From Veillonella rodentium (GTDB lineage Bacteria; Bacillota; Negativicutes; Veillonellales; Veillonellaceae), in contig NZ_LT906470.1 in assembly GCF_900187285.1 (NCBI RefSeq), positions 1,069,501 to 1,133,500 of the forward strand: a DNA stretch of 64,000 nt, given 5' to 3'. The first letter of the stretch is position 1, and every line of letters starts with the position of its first letter. The translations under genes and the position numbers were made by a program. This document shows positions 9,187 to 17,641 of the stretch, one piece after another. The notes below the pieces were generated by a model that was not told the DNA's origin, ran no database searches, and was given only the letters and a program-made list of their open reading frames with translations.

Positions 9187-10749
9187 CTACTGTTCACTGC
9201 GAAACATCATCGCCTCAGATATGTGTTTTTCTTCCACCTCGGGATTTCCCTCTAAATCAGCAATGGTTCTAGATACTCTCAGAATCCTGTCAAAGGCACG
9301 ACCGCTCATATGAAAGCGTTCAAAAATAGTACCGAGTACATGCCATGCGGAATCCGTCACACTGCATAATTCCCGTATGGCTCTATGCGGTAATTGTCCG
9401 TTAGAGTTGAAAGGAAGCCCTTCATATCGTTTACATTGTAATGCTACGGCTTCAACGACCTGTTGGCGCATGCTTTCACTATCCATGGAGGAATACGTCG
9501 TATCCAGCATATGTTCTAATGTGGGCCGCTCCACAGGGATATGTAGATCGATGCGATCCATGATCGGTCCCGACAGACGCCGCTGATAATTATGAATGTC
9601 CGTTTGAGAACATAAACATTCCTTATACGGATCATTATAATATCCGCAAGGGCATGGATTAGCCGCAAAAATACAGATACAGTCGGCCGGATAAATATAA
9701 TTCCCTTGCGACCGGTTAATCGTTATCGTCCTCGACTCCAGCGGTTGTCGAAGCGCCTCTATAACCTGCCGTTGAAATTCCGGCGCCTCATCCATAAAAA
9801 GCACACCGCCATGAGCCAACGTGATCTCACCGGGCTTCCCTGAGATACCGCCGCCCACCATACTCGCTACGGTTGCCGTATGATGCGGATGCCTGAACGG
9901 TCTCGTTTTTACGAGCCCTTCACCACCAAGTAATCCCAATACATCCTGAATCCTACTCACTTCAACTATTTCAGACCATGACATGGGCGGCAGTATGGTG
10001 GGTAAACGCTCAGCCATCATCGTCTTTCCCGCACCGGGCGGTCCCACCATAATACAATGATGATGTCCTGCGGCACTGAGCATCATAGCGCGTTTACCTA
10101 AATCCTGTCCGCGCACATCTCCAAAATCGACACCGTATTCTCCCATTACGGGCACATAGGACTCATCTGTATTTATAACGGGATTACAAATAACATCCGA
10201 CTGTGATTGACCACCTTTGGCATGACTTTCAATTAAGGAAATAATCCCTTGTAGTGTGGAATCACTATGGACCGTCAAATTAGGTATAGCCTCTAAGGTA
10301 CGTCCGTTAACAGGATTAGTATAGACCGTTCGGCAATTATTCTCCATTGCGGACAGAGCCATGGCAAGGGTTCCGTACGTTGTAAGAATTGTTCCGTCCA
10401 AAGCGAGTTCACCCATGCATATACACCGCTCGAACAGCGATTGTAAATTTTTCTTCCGCCCTTTAATCTGTCCGGATGCCAAAATGATACCTATGGCAAT
10501 CGCTAAATCAAGGCCTGCACTGCTTTTTCGTATATTGGCAGGGGCTAAATTGACCACGATACGCCGCATAGGAAATTCATAGCCGCTGTTTTTTATAGCT
10601 GCCCGCACACGTTCGCGTGCTTCCTTTACGGACTGATTCGGCAATCCGACGATATCCAATACGGGCAGTCCCTGCGAAATATCGACCTCTACCGTTATGA
10701 CACATCCTTCGATACCGTGCAGTGTTGCACCATATAGTTTTGCATACAT
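9187..10749 (-). CDS. comM: ComM/YifB family Mg-chelatase-like AAA+ ATPase
   Basis: Family members (ComM) act as branch-migration helicases in natural transformation. The start is ATG 10749, preceded by AGAGAGGT; longer readings extend into the end of yraN and have no support. The 520 residues begin with the ChlI-type domain (MYAKLYGATLHGIEG; VDISQGLPVLDIVGLP), followed by Walker A GPPGAGKTMMAERLP, Walker B GGVLFMDEAPEF, and a cysteine cluster CPCGYYNDPYKECLC that is typical of YifB/ComM. A C-terminal Mg-chelatase lid ends in HISEAMMFRSEQ. It lies between yraN and dprA, an arrangement that links it with DNA uptake. Confidence 0.92.
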   Translation of the reverse strand: MYAKLYGATLHGIEGCVITVEVDISQGLPVLDIVGLPNQSVKEARERVRAAIKNSGYEFPMRRIVVNLAPANIRKSSAGLDLAIAIGIILASGQIKGRKKNLQSLFERCICMGELALDGTILTTYGTLAMALSAMENNCRTVYTNPVNGRTLEAIPNLTVHSDSTLQGIISLIESHAKGGQSQSDVICNPVINTDESYVPVMGEYGVDFGDVRGQDLGKRAMMLSAAGHHHCIMVGPPGAGKTMMAERLPTILPPMSWSEIVEVSRIQDVLGLLGGEGLVKTRPFRHPHHTATVASMVGGGISGKPGEITLAHGGVLFMDEAPEFQRQVIEALRQPLESRTITINRSQGNYIYPADCICIFAANPCPCGYYNDPYKECLCSQTDIHNYQRRLSGPIMDRIDLHIPVERPTLEHMLDTTYSSMDSESMRQQVVEAVALQCKRYEGLPFNSNGQLPHRAIRELCSVTDSAWHVLGTIFERFHMSGRAFDRILRVSRTIADLEGNPEVEEKHISEAMMFRSEQ

Positions 10750-10762
10750 AACCGTACCTCTC

Positions 10763-11161
10763 TTAAAAACATTGCGGTAAATAATGAATGGAACTTTGAA
10801 AGTCTTCATGCAGATACACTTCGATGACATCAAAAGAAATCTCTTTCCAGCGCCGCTTCTTTTGATATAAATCATATAAGTACAGCATGGCAGCTCGTTT
10901 TATATGCTTCTGCTTTTTCTTTGATACCGCCTCACGCGCCAAACCGAACTGCACGCCGCGACGCGCCTTTATTTCGATAAAATGATAGACCAAATCCTTT
11001 TTAGCAATGATATCGATTTCTCCCAATTTTGTACGATAGTTCGTTTCCACAATGGACAGCCCCATCTTTTCTACATAAGAAACAGCTACACGCTCTCCCC
11101 ATTCACCGAGGGCTTTCGAATCGAGTTCATTAAATGACTTTCCGGTACTCATCGTTTGCAT
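10763..11161 (-). CDS. yraN: YraN family protein (UPF0102), nuclease-fold
   Basis: A 132-residue member of the YraN family, which has an endonuclease-like fold resembling Holliday-junction resolvases; the cellular role is not established. GEWGERVAVSYVEKMG and the nuclease-like GEIDIIAKKDLVYHFIEIKAR pattern (E-x-D ... E-x-K) are visible. GAGGAGG lies four bases before ATG 11161; a second ATG three codons on is a possible start. It leads the yraN-comM-dprA-topA-trmFO-hslVU run and is separated from rnhB by a terminator. Confidence 0.88.
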   Translation of the reverse strand: MQTMSTGKSFNELDSKALGEWGERVAVSYVEKMGLSIVETNYRTKLGEIDIIAKKDLVYHFIEIKARRGVQFGLAREAVSKKKQKHIKRAAMLYLYDLYQKKRRWKEISFDVIEVYLHEDFQSSIHYLPQCF

Positions 11162-11297
11162 ACTACCTCCTCAATCATTAACAACAATGCACAGTGATGT
11201 ATTAAAAACTCATCATAATGTATCTGATGTGCAATTATCAGCCGTTATACATTTATATGTGTAGCGTAGAATGATTGACTCATAAAGTAAATAGAAA

Positions 11298-11339
11298 AGA
11301 GGTTCCCAATAGTCACACAGGTGACCATCAGGAACCTCT
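11298..11339 (-). terminator. Terminator after rnhB
   Basis: AGAGGTTCC and GGAACCTCT close an outer stem, with a second TCAC/GTGA pair inside. On the minus strand it is followed by TTTTCTATTT. It lies 38 bases beyond the rnhB stop. The rest of the 11162-11377 gap holds no gene. Confidence 0.8.
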
Positions 11340-11377
11340 ATACGGATTTTAACTATATACAATTTGAATTTATAAAT

Positions 11378-12172
11378 CTATTCTTTTACCCAGCCTACAA
11401 TTGATTTTATAGGCTCAAAACTTTTCCGATGAAGCGGTGTCACCCCTTGCTGTTCCACGGCTTCTTTGTGCAGTTCAGTGTAATAACCCTTGTGAATACC
11501 GAAACCATACCCCGGGTATTCCTCGTCTAAACGCTTCATATACCGATCGCGTGTAACCTTTGCAATAATCGATGCGGCCGCAATATTGGCGCTCTTGCTG
11601 TCCCCTTTGATAATAGACTCTACGGGAACAGTTAAATCAGGCAACTTCATGGCATCGACCACTACGGCCTCGGCCGGTACCGATAATGTGCGAACAGCTT
11701 CATACATGGCCTGACGGGTCGCTTCATAAATATTGAGTTCATCAATCTTTTCCGGACCATAAGAAACACAGCTTATCGCCACAGCCTCTTTCGTGATGAT
11801 ATCATATAAAGCCTCTCGTTTCTCTTCGGTTAACTTTTTCGAATCATTAAGGCCGGGAATAAGTGTCATCGGCGGCAATATAACCGCCGCTACCGTCACA
11901 GGTCCCGCTATAGGACCCCGTCCGACCTCATCCACACCAGCAACATGATATAAATCCTGATCATAGAATATGCCTTCATAATCATACATTCCCATAAGGC
12001 GTTGCTGTTCTTTCAGCTCTTTTTCCTGACGTTTAATATAAGCCGCGGCCAACTTCTGCACGGAACTGCGTGAATCCGCTTGAGCTAGCGGTAAAATATC
12101 CAAGGCTTTATCTGTTTCAAAAAGTGCCTTAATATCCTGTACCTTTAAATCCGATAATTCTATCTTATCCAT
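11378..12172 (-). CDS. rnhB: Ribonuclease HII
   Basis: Cleaves RNA in RNA-DNA hybrids, including single ribonucleotides in DNA. The start is ATG 12172, seven bases after AGGGG, overlapping the rbgA stop by eight bases. The longer frame begins inside rbgA without a suitable site. The 264 residues carry an N-terminal helical extension of about 75 residues, as in many Firmicutes RNases HII, then AGVDEVGRGPIAGPV with the catalytic Asp-Glu pair, the later acidic residue in VVVDAMKLP, and KGDSKSANIAAASIIAKVTRD. It is co-transcribed with rbgA, as in Bacillus. Confidence 0.95.
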   Translation of the reverse strand: MDKIELSDLKVQDIKALFETDKALDILPLAQADSRSSVQKLAAAYIKRQEKELKEQQRLMGMYDYEGIFYDQDLYHVAGVDEVGRGPIAGPVTVAAVILPPMTLIPGLNDSKKLTEEKREALYDIITKEAVAISCVSYGPEKIDELNIYEATRQAMYEAVRTLSVPAEAVVVDAMKLPDLTVPVESIIKGDSKSANIAAASIIAKVTRDRYMKRLDEEYPGYGFGIHKGYYTELHKEAVEQQGVTPLHRKSFEPIKSIVGWVKE

Positions 12173-13070
12173 TACGGGACCCCTCATTATCATCAGCATA
12201 ATACGGTTCTTCATCGACCCTGTCCAGGGTAATCACGCCGAGTTTTCCGTTACGATAATCCTGTAGTATAATTCGACGCGCCTTGTCAAAGTCAACAATA
12301 CCGCCGCTTACAAGACACCCGCGACGACGACCGATACTTTCAATAATCGTATCAATATCCGTCATCTCAGTCTCTTTTAATTTATAGCGCTCAACTAAAA
12401 TCTGAGGTTCATTAGTTAAGAGATGCGTAATAAGTTGCTTGATGACATGCTCTAAATCATATACATCATCGGATATGGCCCCTGTCATGGCCAGACGAGC
12501 CGCCGCGCGCTGATCCTCGAGTTTTGGCCATAATACACCGGGTGTATCTAAGAGTTCCAGATTTTTACCGATTTTAACCCATTGTTGCCCCCGAGTGTGC
12601 CCCGCCTTATTAGCCGTTCTTGTAGCGGCAGAACCGGCCAAAGAATTTATCAATGTAGACTTACCGACATTAGGAATACCCAAAATTATGGTTCGTACGG
12701 AACGACTTCGAATCCCCTTTGCCATCCAGCGGTCGATGATAGGTTTACTGAGACGTTCCACTGTAGATAAGAGTTTCTTATTTCCCTTTCCTGACTTGGA
12801 ATCAATGGAAAGCACGGTAATACCCTTATTCATAAAAAACTCGGTCCATTCCTTTGTAGCTTTCGGGTCGGCCAGATCGGCCTTATTCAATAGTACGATG
12901 TGCGGCTTCTGTCCGATTAATTCGATAATAACGGGATTGGCACTAGACCTTGGAATACGTGCATCAAGCAGCTCGATAACTACATCTACCTTTTTGATAT
13001 ACTCGGTAATCATTCGGGTGGCTTTCGCCATATGTCCGGGGAACCAATGTACAACAGGTGAATCTGCCAT
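12165..13070 (-). CDS. rbgA: Ribosome biogenesis GTPase RbgA (YlqF)
   Basis: A circularly permuted GTPase needed for late assembly of the 50S subunit. The motif order is permuted: NKAD (G4) near residue 60, then GIPNVGKSTLINSL (G1) near 129, and DTPGVLWPK (G3) near 175. The N-terminal WFPGHMAKA is a family signature, and the C-terminal ANTAR-like RNA-binding part follows. It has 301 residues, close to the usual length. Its stop overlaps rnhB, giving a two-gene unit. rplS lies upstream behind its own terminator, so this block gathers ribosome-linked genes. Confidence 0.95.
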   Translation of the reverse strand: MADSPVVHWFPGHMAKATRMITEYIKKVDVVIELLDARIPRSSANPVIIELIGQKPHIVLLNKADLADPKATKEWTEFFMNKGITVLSIDSKSGKGNKKLLSTVERLSKPIIDRWMAKGIRSRSVRTIILGIPNVGKSTLINSLAGSAATRTANKAGHTRGQQWVKIGKNLELLDTPGVLWPKLEDQRAAARLAMTGAISDDVYDLEHVIKQLITHLLTNEPQILVERYKLKETEMTDIDTIIESIGRRRGCLVSGGIVDFDKARRIILQDYRNGKLGVITLDRVDEEPYYADDNEGSRNG

Positions 13071-13274
13071 AGTATACCCTTTCTGTTTCTACGTATTAAA
13101 TCAAATGCGATTATCAGAATCTTTCAATAATTACATATATGATTACTATATCTTAAAAATCATTCACATTAACTGTATGTTAACTGTATTATATATCAGC
13201 TGTATCTTAAATATATAGCATATTCGGTATTTCATCAAACGACATAACTGAATCATACGGATTTAGGCAAAAAT

Positions 13275-13299
13275 AAAAGGCTGCCATCGGCAGCCTTTT
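13275..13299 (-). terminator. Terminator after rplS
   Basis: AAAAGGCTGCC and GGCAGCCTTTT form a tight hairpin with a three-base loop directly after the rplS stop, and the minus strand continues with TTTATTTTTG. The 13071-13274 spacer to rbgA is AT-rich with a repeated TTAACTGTAT but no gene. Confidence 0.9.
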
Positions 13300-13306
13300 A
13301 AGAACA

Positions 13307-13648
13307 TTAGCGTTTTTCGCGAATACGAGCAGCTTTACCAGTAAGGTTACGTAAGTAGTACAATTTAGCACGACGAACAACACCACGACGCATAACTTCG
13401 ATTTTAGCTAAACGTGGGCTGTGAAGCGGGAATGTACGTTCTACACCTACACCGGATGCAATACGACGAACTGTGAAAGTTTCACGTACGCCACCATTTT
13501 GACGTTTGATTACCAAGCCTTCAAAAACCTGGATACGTTCACGGCTACCTTCCACTACTTTTACGTGTACACGCACGGTGTCACCGGAGCGGAATGTAGG
13601 AATGTCTGTACGTAATTGTTCCTGTTCGAGTACGTTAATAATGTTCAT
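13307..13648 (-). CDS. rplS: Large ribosomal subunit protein L19
   Basis: Ribosomal protein at the 30S-50S interface. The start is ATG 13648, six bases after AGGAGG, giving 113 residues; the frame extends nine codons further without need. [29 protein letters not shown] and the basic C-terminus [18 protein letters not shown] are interrupted by nothing and match L19 throughout. A promoter (13721-13750) and a leader of about 65 bases precede it, and a strong terminator follows, so it is probably a single-gene unit. Confidence 0.97.
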   Translation of the reverse strand: MNIINVLEQEQLRTDIPTFRSGDTVRVHVKVVEGSRERIQVFEGLVIKRQNGGVRETFTVRRIASGVGVERTFPLHSPRLAKIEVMRRGVVRRAKLYYLRNLTGKAARIREKR

Positions 13649-13720
13649 TGTTTCCTCCTGTTTGCAGACATTCAATACCTACACCTTATAGGCAGCGGAC
13701 TGTCTCAAATTAACAGAACA

Positions 13721-13750
13721 ATAATACCATATAACAGGACCTTTAATCAA
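13721..13750 (-). promoter_or_regulatory. rplS promoter
   Basis: TTGATT (13745-13750) and TATTAT (13721-13726) with 18 bases between them. The transcribed leader to the ATG contains AGACA and TGTCT that can pair. It could be a ribosomal-protein leader, but I cannot confirm one. Confidence 0.55.
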
Positions 13751-13802
13751 GTATTATCTATATAAAAAATTATACTATATCATTTAGATTTCATAATCGA
13801 GT

Positions 13803-14177
13803 CTATTTACAAAGTTTCTGTAATAGACTGAACAATTCATCCTTTTCAACATCGCTCAATCCGGAAAATATATGTTTTAGGTAATCCTCGTAGGATAACG
13901 ACAATTCTTTACCCAGTTTTTCTCCCTCTGAAGTGAGACCTATAATAGATACCCGCTTATCCATGAAATCAATATGTTTAGTTACATATCCTTGCTCGAT
14001 AAGAATATCCAGTTGTTCCGAAACCGTGGCCGGCCTCATATCAAGGGCATTAACAAGATCTTTTTGCGATGCGCCCTGACCTCTCATGTATAGCTCTATA
14101 AGAATCCGTTGGCGGGAATTTTCTTTACCACTTGGCACCTTTCGTAAGGCCTTATATAATTCAACCTCTGTAATCAT
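13803..14177 (-). CDS. MarR family transcriptional regulator
   Basis: A 124-residue winged-helix regulator. Residues of about 30-95 read as helix-turn-helix and wing: ASQKDLVNALDMRPATVSEQLDILIEQGYV, then the wing HIDFMDKRVSIIGLTSEGEKL, the MarR D-x-R-x pattern. The protein has short N- and C-terminal helices for dimerisation and is somewhat shorter than typical MarR (about 140). AAGGAG precedes ATG 14177. It stands alone between rplS and the glyS terminator, so no target can be read from context. It does not adjoin the RND pump 22 kb away. Confidence 0.85.
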   Translation of the reverse strand: MITEVELYKALRKVPSGKENSRQRILIELYMRGQGASQKDLVNALDMRPATVSEQLDILIEQGYVTKHIDFMDKRVSIIGLTSEGEKLGKELSLSYEDYLKHIFSGLSDVEKDELFSLLQKLCK

Positions 14178-14312
14178 AAGATTTCTCCTTACAACTTTGT
14201 ATACTATTTGTATTCGCCGTCACATTATAAAATCCTGCATAGATTACAAATTTCATATGAATTATAACTTTTAATCTGTATATTGTACTCTCTCTGTAAA
14301 AGTACACAGCTA

Positions 14313-14338
14313 AAAGGACGAGTCGCAACTCGTCCTTT
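14313..14338 (-). terminator. Terminator after glyS
   Basis: AAAGGACGAGT and ACTCGTCCTTT form an 11-bp stem with a four-base loop, seven bases after the glyS stop. The minus strand continues TTTTAGC. Confidence 0.85.
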
Positions 14339-14345
14339 CACCATT

Positions 14346-16397
14346 CTATTTCAATGCGTTAATATCACCGATAATAGCCATCACATTATAAGCTAACCGA
14401 AGTAATTGCAAACGATTATTCTTAATTGCTTCGTCTTTATCCATAACCATCACATCTTCAAAGAATGTATTGATTACAGGAACCAACATAGCCGGTACGG
14501 CAACAACGGCATCATAATCATGAGCATCCCATGCAGCAAGACTAGCTTCATATGCTTTAGAAGCCGCCTCAAACAACGCCTTTTCCGCATCTTCCTTGAG
14601 AAGTGACACATTAACGGATTCATATGTCACATCTTTCACTAAGTTATACATACGTGTGTAGGCTTGAACAAATTCAACATCATCGTCGATACGATTTGCA
14701 AGCAATGCATTTACAAGGCCTTCCGCATCTGCAACGGACAATTCGTTGTTAGATAACAACAAATCGATAACATGATGCGGCACTTCGCGATCAAGGAAAA
14801 TATTTTTCAAGCGGAGAGTAAAGAATTCCTCAATCTGGCCAAGCAATTCATCCTGCTTATCGTCCGGTACGTTAAGCAATTTCATAGACACTTTAAAGAT
14901 AGGGCGCAAACTGATATTCCAGTCACTGCCCAGTAAAATATTCAAGATACCGATAGTTTGACGACGCAACGCATATGGGTCCTGAGAACCTGTAGGAATC
15001 AAGCCGCGACTGAAGGTAGCAACGATATTATCCACTTTATCAATGATGGATAATACTTTGCCGGCTTCTGTTTGAGGTAATACATCACCTGCAAAGCGAG
15101 GTAAGTATTGCTCAAAAATCGCTTCCGCTACGTCTTCGGATTCACCATCAAGTAGCGCATATTCCTTACCCATAACACCCTGTAATTCGGTAAATTCTGT
15201 AACCATACCAGTAGTTAAGTCCGTTTTTGCAAGAATGGTGGCTCGTTCCAGCACAACAGCTGCATCTTCGTGTAAACCGCACTCTTCACCGAAGATACGA
15301 CCTAATTCTAACAAGCGTTCCGTTTTATCCGCTAAATTGCCAAGGCCTTCTTGGAATACGATTTTAGTCAAACCTTCCTGACGGTCGATAAGAGGTTTCT
15401 TGCGGTCCTCATTAAAGAAGAATTTTGCGTCATCTAAACGAGCGCGCAATACGCGTTCGTTACCGGCCTGCACCACTTCGATGGAATGATCAGAACCATT
15501 GCGAACAGTTAAAAACATCGGTAACAATTTACCGTCTTTATCGACCAACGGGAAGTAACGTTGATGATCTTTCATCGGTGTGATGATAGCAGCATCAGGT
15601 AACGCCAAATAGGATTCTTCAAAACCACCGCATAAAGCGGTAGGCCATTCAACGAGATAGTTGATTTCTTCCAACAAGTCGTCATCCCACACAATGGATG
15701 CATGTTTAGATTTTGCTATATCATGTAATTGCTTGAAAATCAATTCGCGACGTGCATCCTGATCAACCATGACAAAGTTTTCTTTTAATGTGTCTACATA
15801 AGATGCTGCATTTTTTATAGTAATTTCATCAGCACCTAAGAAACGATGACCACGTGTTACATTACCGGATTTTACATTGGCAAACGCTACAGGGATTACT
15901 TCTTCATCAAGTAATGCCACAAGCCAACGTACAGGACGTACGAATTTAGCATCTAAATCGCCCCAATGCATAGATTTAGGGAAATTAAGCCCTGTAATCA
16001 ACTGCGGTAACATATCTGTTACGATATCCTTTGCAGGAACCCCTGCGGTTTTAGTTTCCGCATAGATATATCCGTCTTCTACGACGAGATCATCTACATC
16101 AAGACCTTTCCCACGAGCAAAGCCGATTGCCGCCTTTGTAGCATTACCGTCTGCATCATATGCGATGGAGGCGGAAGGACCTTTATGACGTTCGCTGATT
16201 TCAGCAGATGTATCGGCAATGCCTTTCACGATAAGAGCCAAACGACGTGGTGTGCCGTATGTTGCGATGCTTTCAAAAGGAAGATGGGCATCATTTAATT
16301 TTGTTTCAGCCAATTGTTTCAATTGACCTAAGATATTTGGCATAAAGCCGGCAGGAATTTCTTCTGCACCGATTTCAAATAATAAATCCTTTGCCAT
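14346..16397 (-). CDS. glyS: Glycyl-tRNA synthetase beta subunit
   Basis: The larger subunit of the bacterial-type glycyl-tRNA synthetase, involved in tRNA recognition. The 683 residues match the family over the whole length: LLFEIGAEEIPAGFMP at the N-terminus, RHKGPSASIAYD, PKSMHWGDLDAKFVRP, an HD-like central domain, and GSQDPYALRRQTIGILNIL toward the C-terminal anticodon-binding part. The gene begins two bases after the glyQ stop, with AAAGGAG inside the glyQ end. The pair is controlled by the T-box upstream of glyQ. Confidence 0.97.
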   Translation of the reverse strand: MAKDLLFEIGAEEIPAGFMPNILGQLKQLAETKLNDAHLPFESIATYGTPRRLALIVKGIADTSAEISERHKGPSASIAYDADGNATKAAIGFARGKGLDVDDLVVEDGYIYAETKTAGVPAKDIVTDMLPQLITGLNFPKSMHWGDLDAKFVRPVRWLVALLDEEVIPVAFANVKSGNVTRGHRFLGADEITIKNAASYVDTLKENFVMVDQDARRELIFKQLHDIAKSKHASIVWDDDLLEEINYLVEWPTALCGGFEESYLALPDAAIITPMKDHQRYFPLVDKDGKLLPMFLTVRNGSDHSIEVVQAGNERVLRARLDDAKFFFNEDRKKPLIDRQEGLTKIVFQEGLGNLADKTERLLELGRIFGEECGLHEDAAVVLERATILAKTDLTTGMVTEFTELQGVMGKEYALLDGESEDVAEAIFEQYLPRFAGDVLPQTEAGKVLSIIDKVDNIVATFSRGLIPTGSQDPYALRRQTIGILNILLGSDWNISLRPIFKVSMKLLNVPDDKQDELLGQIEEFFTLRLKNIFLDREVPHHVIDLLLSNNELSVADAEGLVNALLANRIDDDVEFVQAYTRMYNLVKDVTYESVNVSLLKEDAEKALFEAASKAYEASLAAWDAHDYDAVVAVPAMLVPVINTFFEDVMVMDKDEAIKNNRLQLLRLAYNVMAIIGDINALK

Positions 16398-16398
16398 C

Positions 16399-17274
16399 TT
16401 ATTTATCTCCTTTCAAAAGCGGGAAACCTAATTCTTCGCGTTTAGCGAGGTATTGTTGTGCACAAATACGCGCCAATGCACGTACGCGGCCGATAAAAGC
16501 AGTACGTTCGCTGATGGAAATAGCACCGCGGGAATCAAGCAGATTAAACGTATGAGAACATTTCAGCACATAATCATAAGCAGGAAGAACATAACCCGCC
16601 TCGCAAACGCGTTTTGCTTCTGCTTCGTACATATCAAACAATTTGAAAAGCATATCTGTATCTGCTAATTCAAAATTGTAAACGGATTGTTCAACTTCGT
16701 TAGCATGCCATACATCACCATATGTAACATTTTCATTCCATTTAAGGTCATATACATTTTCTACGCCTTGAATGTACATAGCCAAACGTTCTAAACCGTA
16801 TGTAATTTCTACCGAAACTGGTTTACAGTCGATGGAACCGACCTGTTGGAAATATGTAAATTGAGTCACTTCCATACCGTCGAGCCATACTTCCCAACCA
16901 AGCCCCCACGCACCGAGTGTCGGAGATTCCCAGTTATCCTCTACAAAGCGGATATCATGATCTTCAGCGTGAATTCCCAATGTAGCTAAGGACTGTAAAT
17001 ACAATTCTTGGATATTATCAGGTGACGGCTTCACGATAACTTGGAATTGATGATGTTGAAACAGACGGTTAGGGTTGTCACCATAACGACCGTCTGCCGG
17101 ACGACGGGACGGCTCCACATAACATACGGCCCAAGGTTCAGGACCGATAGCATGCAAAAATGTTGCAGGATTCATTGTACCTGCGCCCTTTTCAACATCA
17201 TATGGATTTTGAACGATACAACCTTGCTCGCTCCAGAATTTTTGTAGGTTTAAAATAATCTCTTGAAATGTCAT
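16399..17274 (-). CDS. glyQ: Glycyl-tRNA synthetase alpha subunit
   Basis: Catalytic subunit that activates glycine. The start is ATG 17274, six bases after TGGAGG; a GTG four codons upstream overlaps that site and is rejected. The 291 residues begin [19 protein letters not shown] and contain [36 protein letters not shown] and [11 protein letters not shown], characteristic of GlyQ. It is the first gene after a T-box leader and forms an operon with glyS. In other Firmicutes recO precedes glyQ directly; here a Wzi-like gene lies downstream-strand between recO and the T-box promoter. Confidence 0.97.
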   Translation of the reverse strand: MTFQEIILNLQKFWSEQGCIVQNPYDVEKGAGTMNPATFLHAIGPEPWAVCYVEPSRRPADGRYGDNPNRLFQHHQFQVIVKPSPDNIQELYLQSLATLGIHAEDHDIRFVEDNWESPTLGAWGLGWEVWLDGMEVTQFTYFQQVGSIDCKPVSVEITYGLERLAMYIQGVENVYDLKWNENVTYGDVWHANEVEQSVYNFELADTDMLFKLFDMYEAEAKRVCEAGYVLPAYDYVLKCSHTFNLLDSRGAISISERTAFIGRVRALARICAQQYLAKREELGFPLLKGDK

Positions 17275-17329
17275 TGTTGCCTCCACTATACAATGCTTTC
17301 TGTGAAAGTATTTTCGTTACAAACAAAAA

Positions 17330-17532
17330 GTCCCTGTAACGAAAAACGTTACAGGGACGAGTATACCCGCGGTTCCACCCTATTTGGCTTGCGCCCTCTT
17401 TTTTCTATGTTGGCCTTTACTAACAAAACTGCGTTCCTGCCAATGCTCTACAGCGCCTTCAACCAAATGTGAGCTTACACCGTCCTCACTCGCTAGAGAG
17501 GTCTACTACTCTGCTTCATCGCATGTATTATA
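17330..17532 (-). ncRNA. T-box riboswitch (glycine) in the glyQS leader
   Basis: The minus strand carries the T-box core AGGGTGGAACCGCG (17368-17381), which pairs with the tRNA acceptor end, followed by a terminator hairpin (GTCCCTGTAAC 17330-17340 with GTTACAGGGAC 17348-17358) and a U-rich run. The core overlaps the antiterminator fold. A GGC triplet in the presumed stem I (17455-17457), a glycine codon, is the likely specifier, though I did not fold the whole stem. AGTAGTAGA near the 5' end resembles the stem I K-turn region. It senses uncharged tRNA-Gly and lets transcription proceed into glyQS. Confidence 0.9.
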
Positions 17533-17538
17533 CATAAT

Positions 17539-17568
17539 ATTGTAGCAATACAGAGGGAAGAATGTCAA
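17539..17568 (-). promoter_or_regulatory. Promoter of the glyQS T-box transcript
   Basis: TTGACA (17563-17568) and TACAAT (17539-17544) with an 18-base spacer ending in TGC, which adds an extended -10. Transcription would begin near 17532, just before the T-box stem I. Confidence 0.65.
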
Positions 17569-17641
17569 TCTAATACTTTTATACACATAATCAACATCTC
17601 AATACTACATTATTCAAATTCTATCATTTAATCATCATTTT

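Noticed and set aside
12595-13218. Long plus-strand open frame opposite rbgA
   Set aside because: It is a shadow of a clear conserved gene, has no ribosome-binding site or family motifs, and the other strand encodes RbgA.
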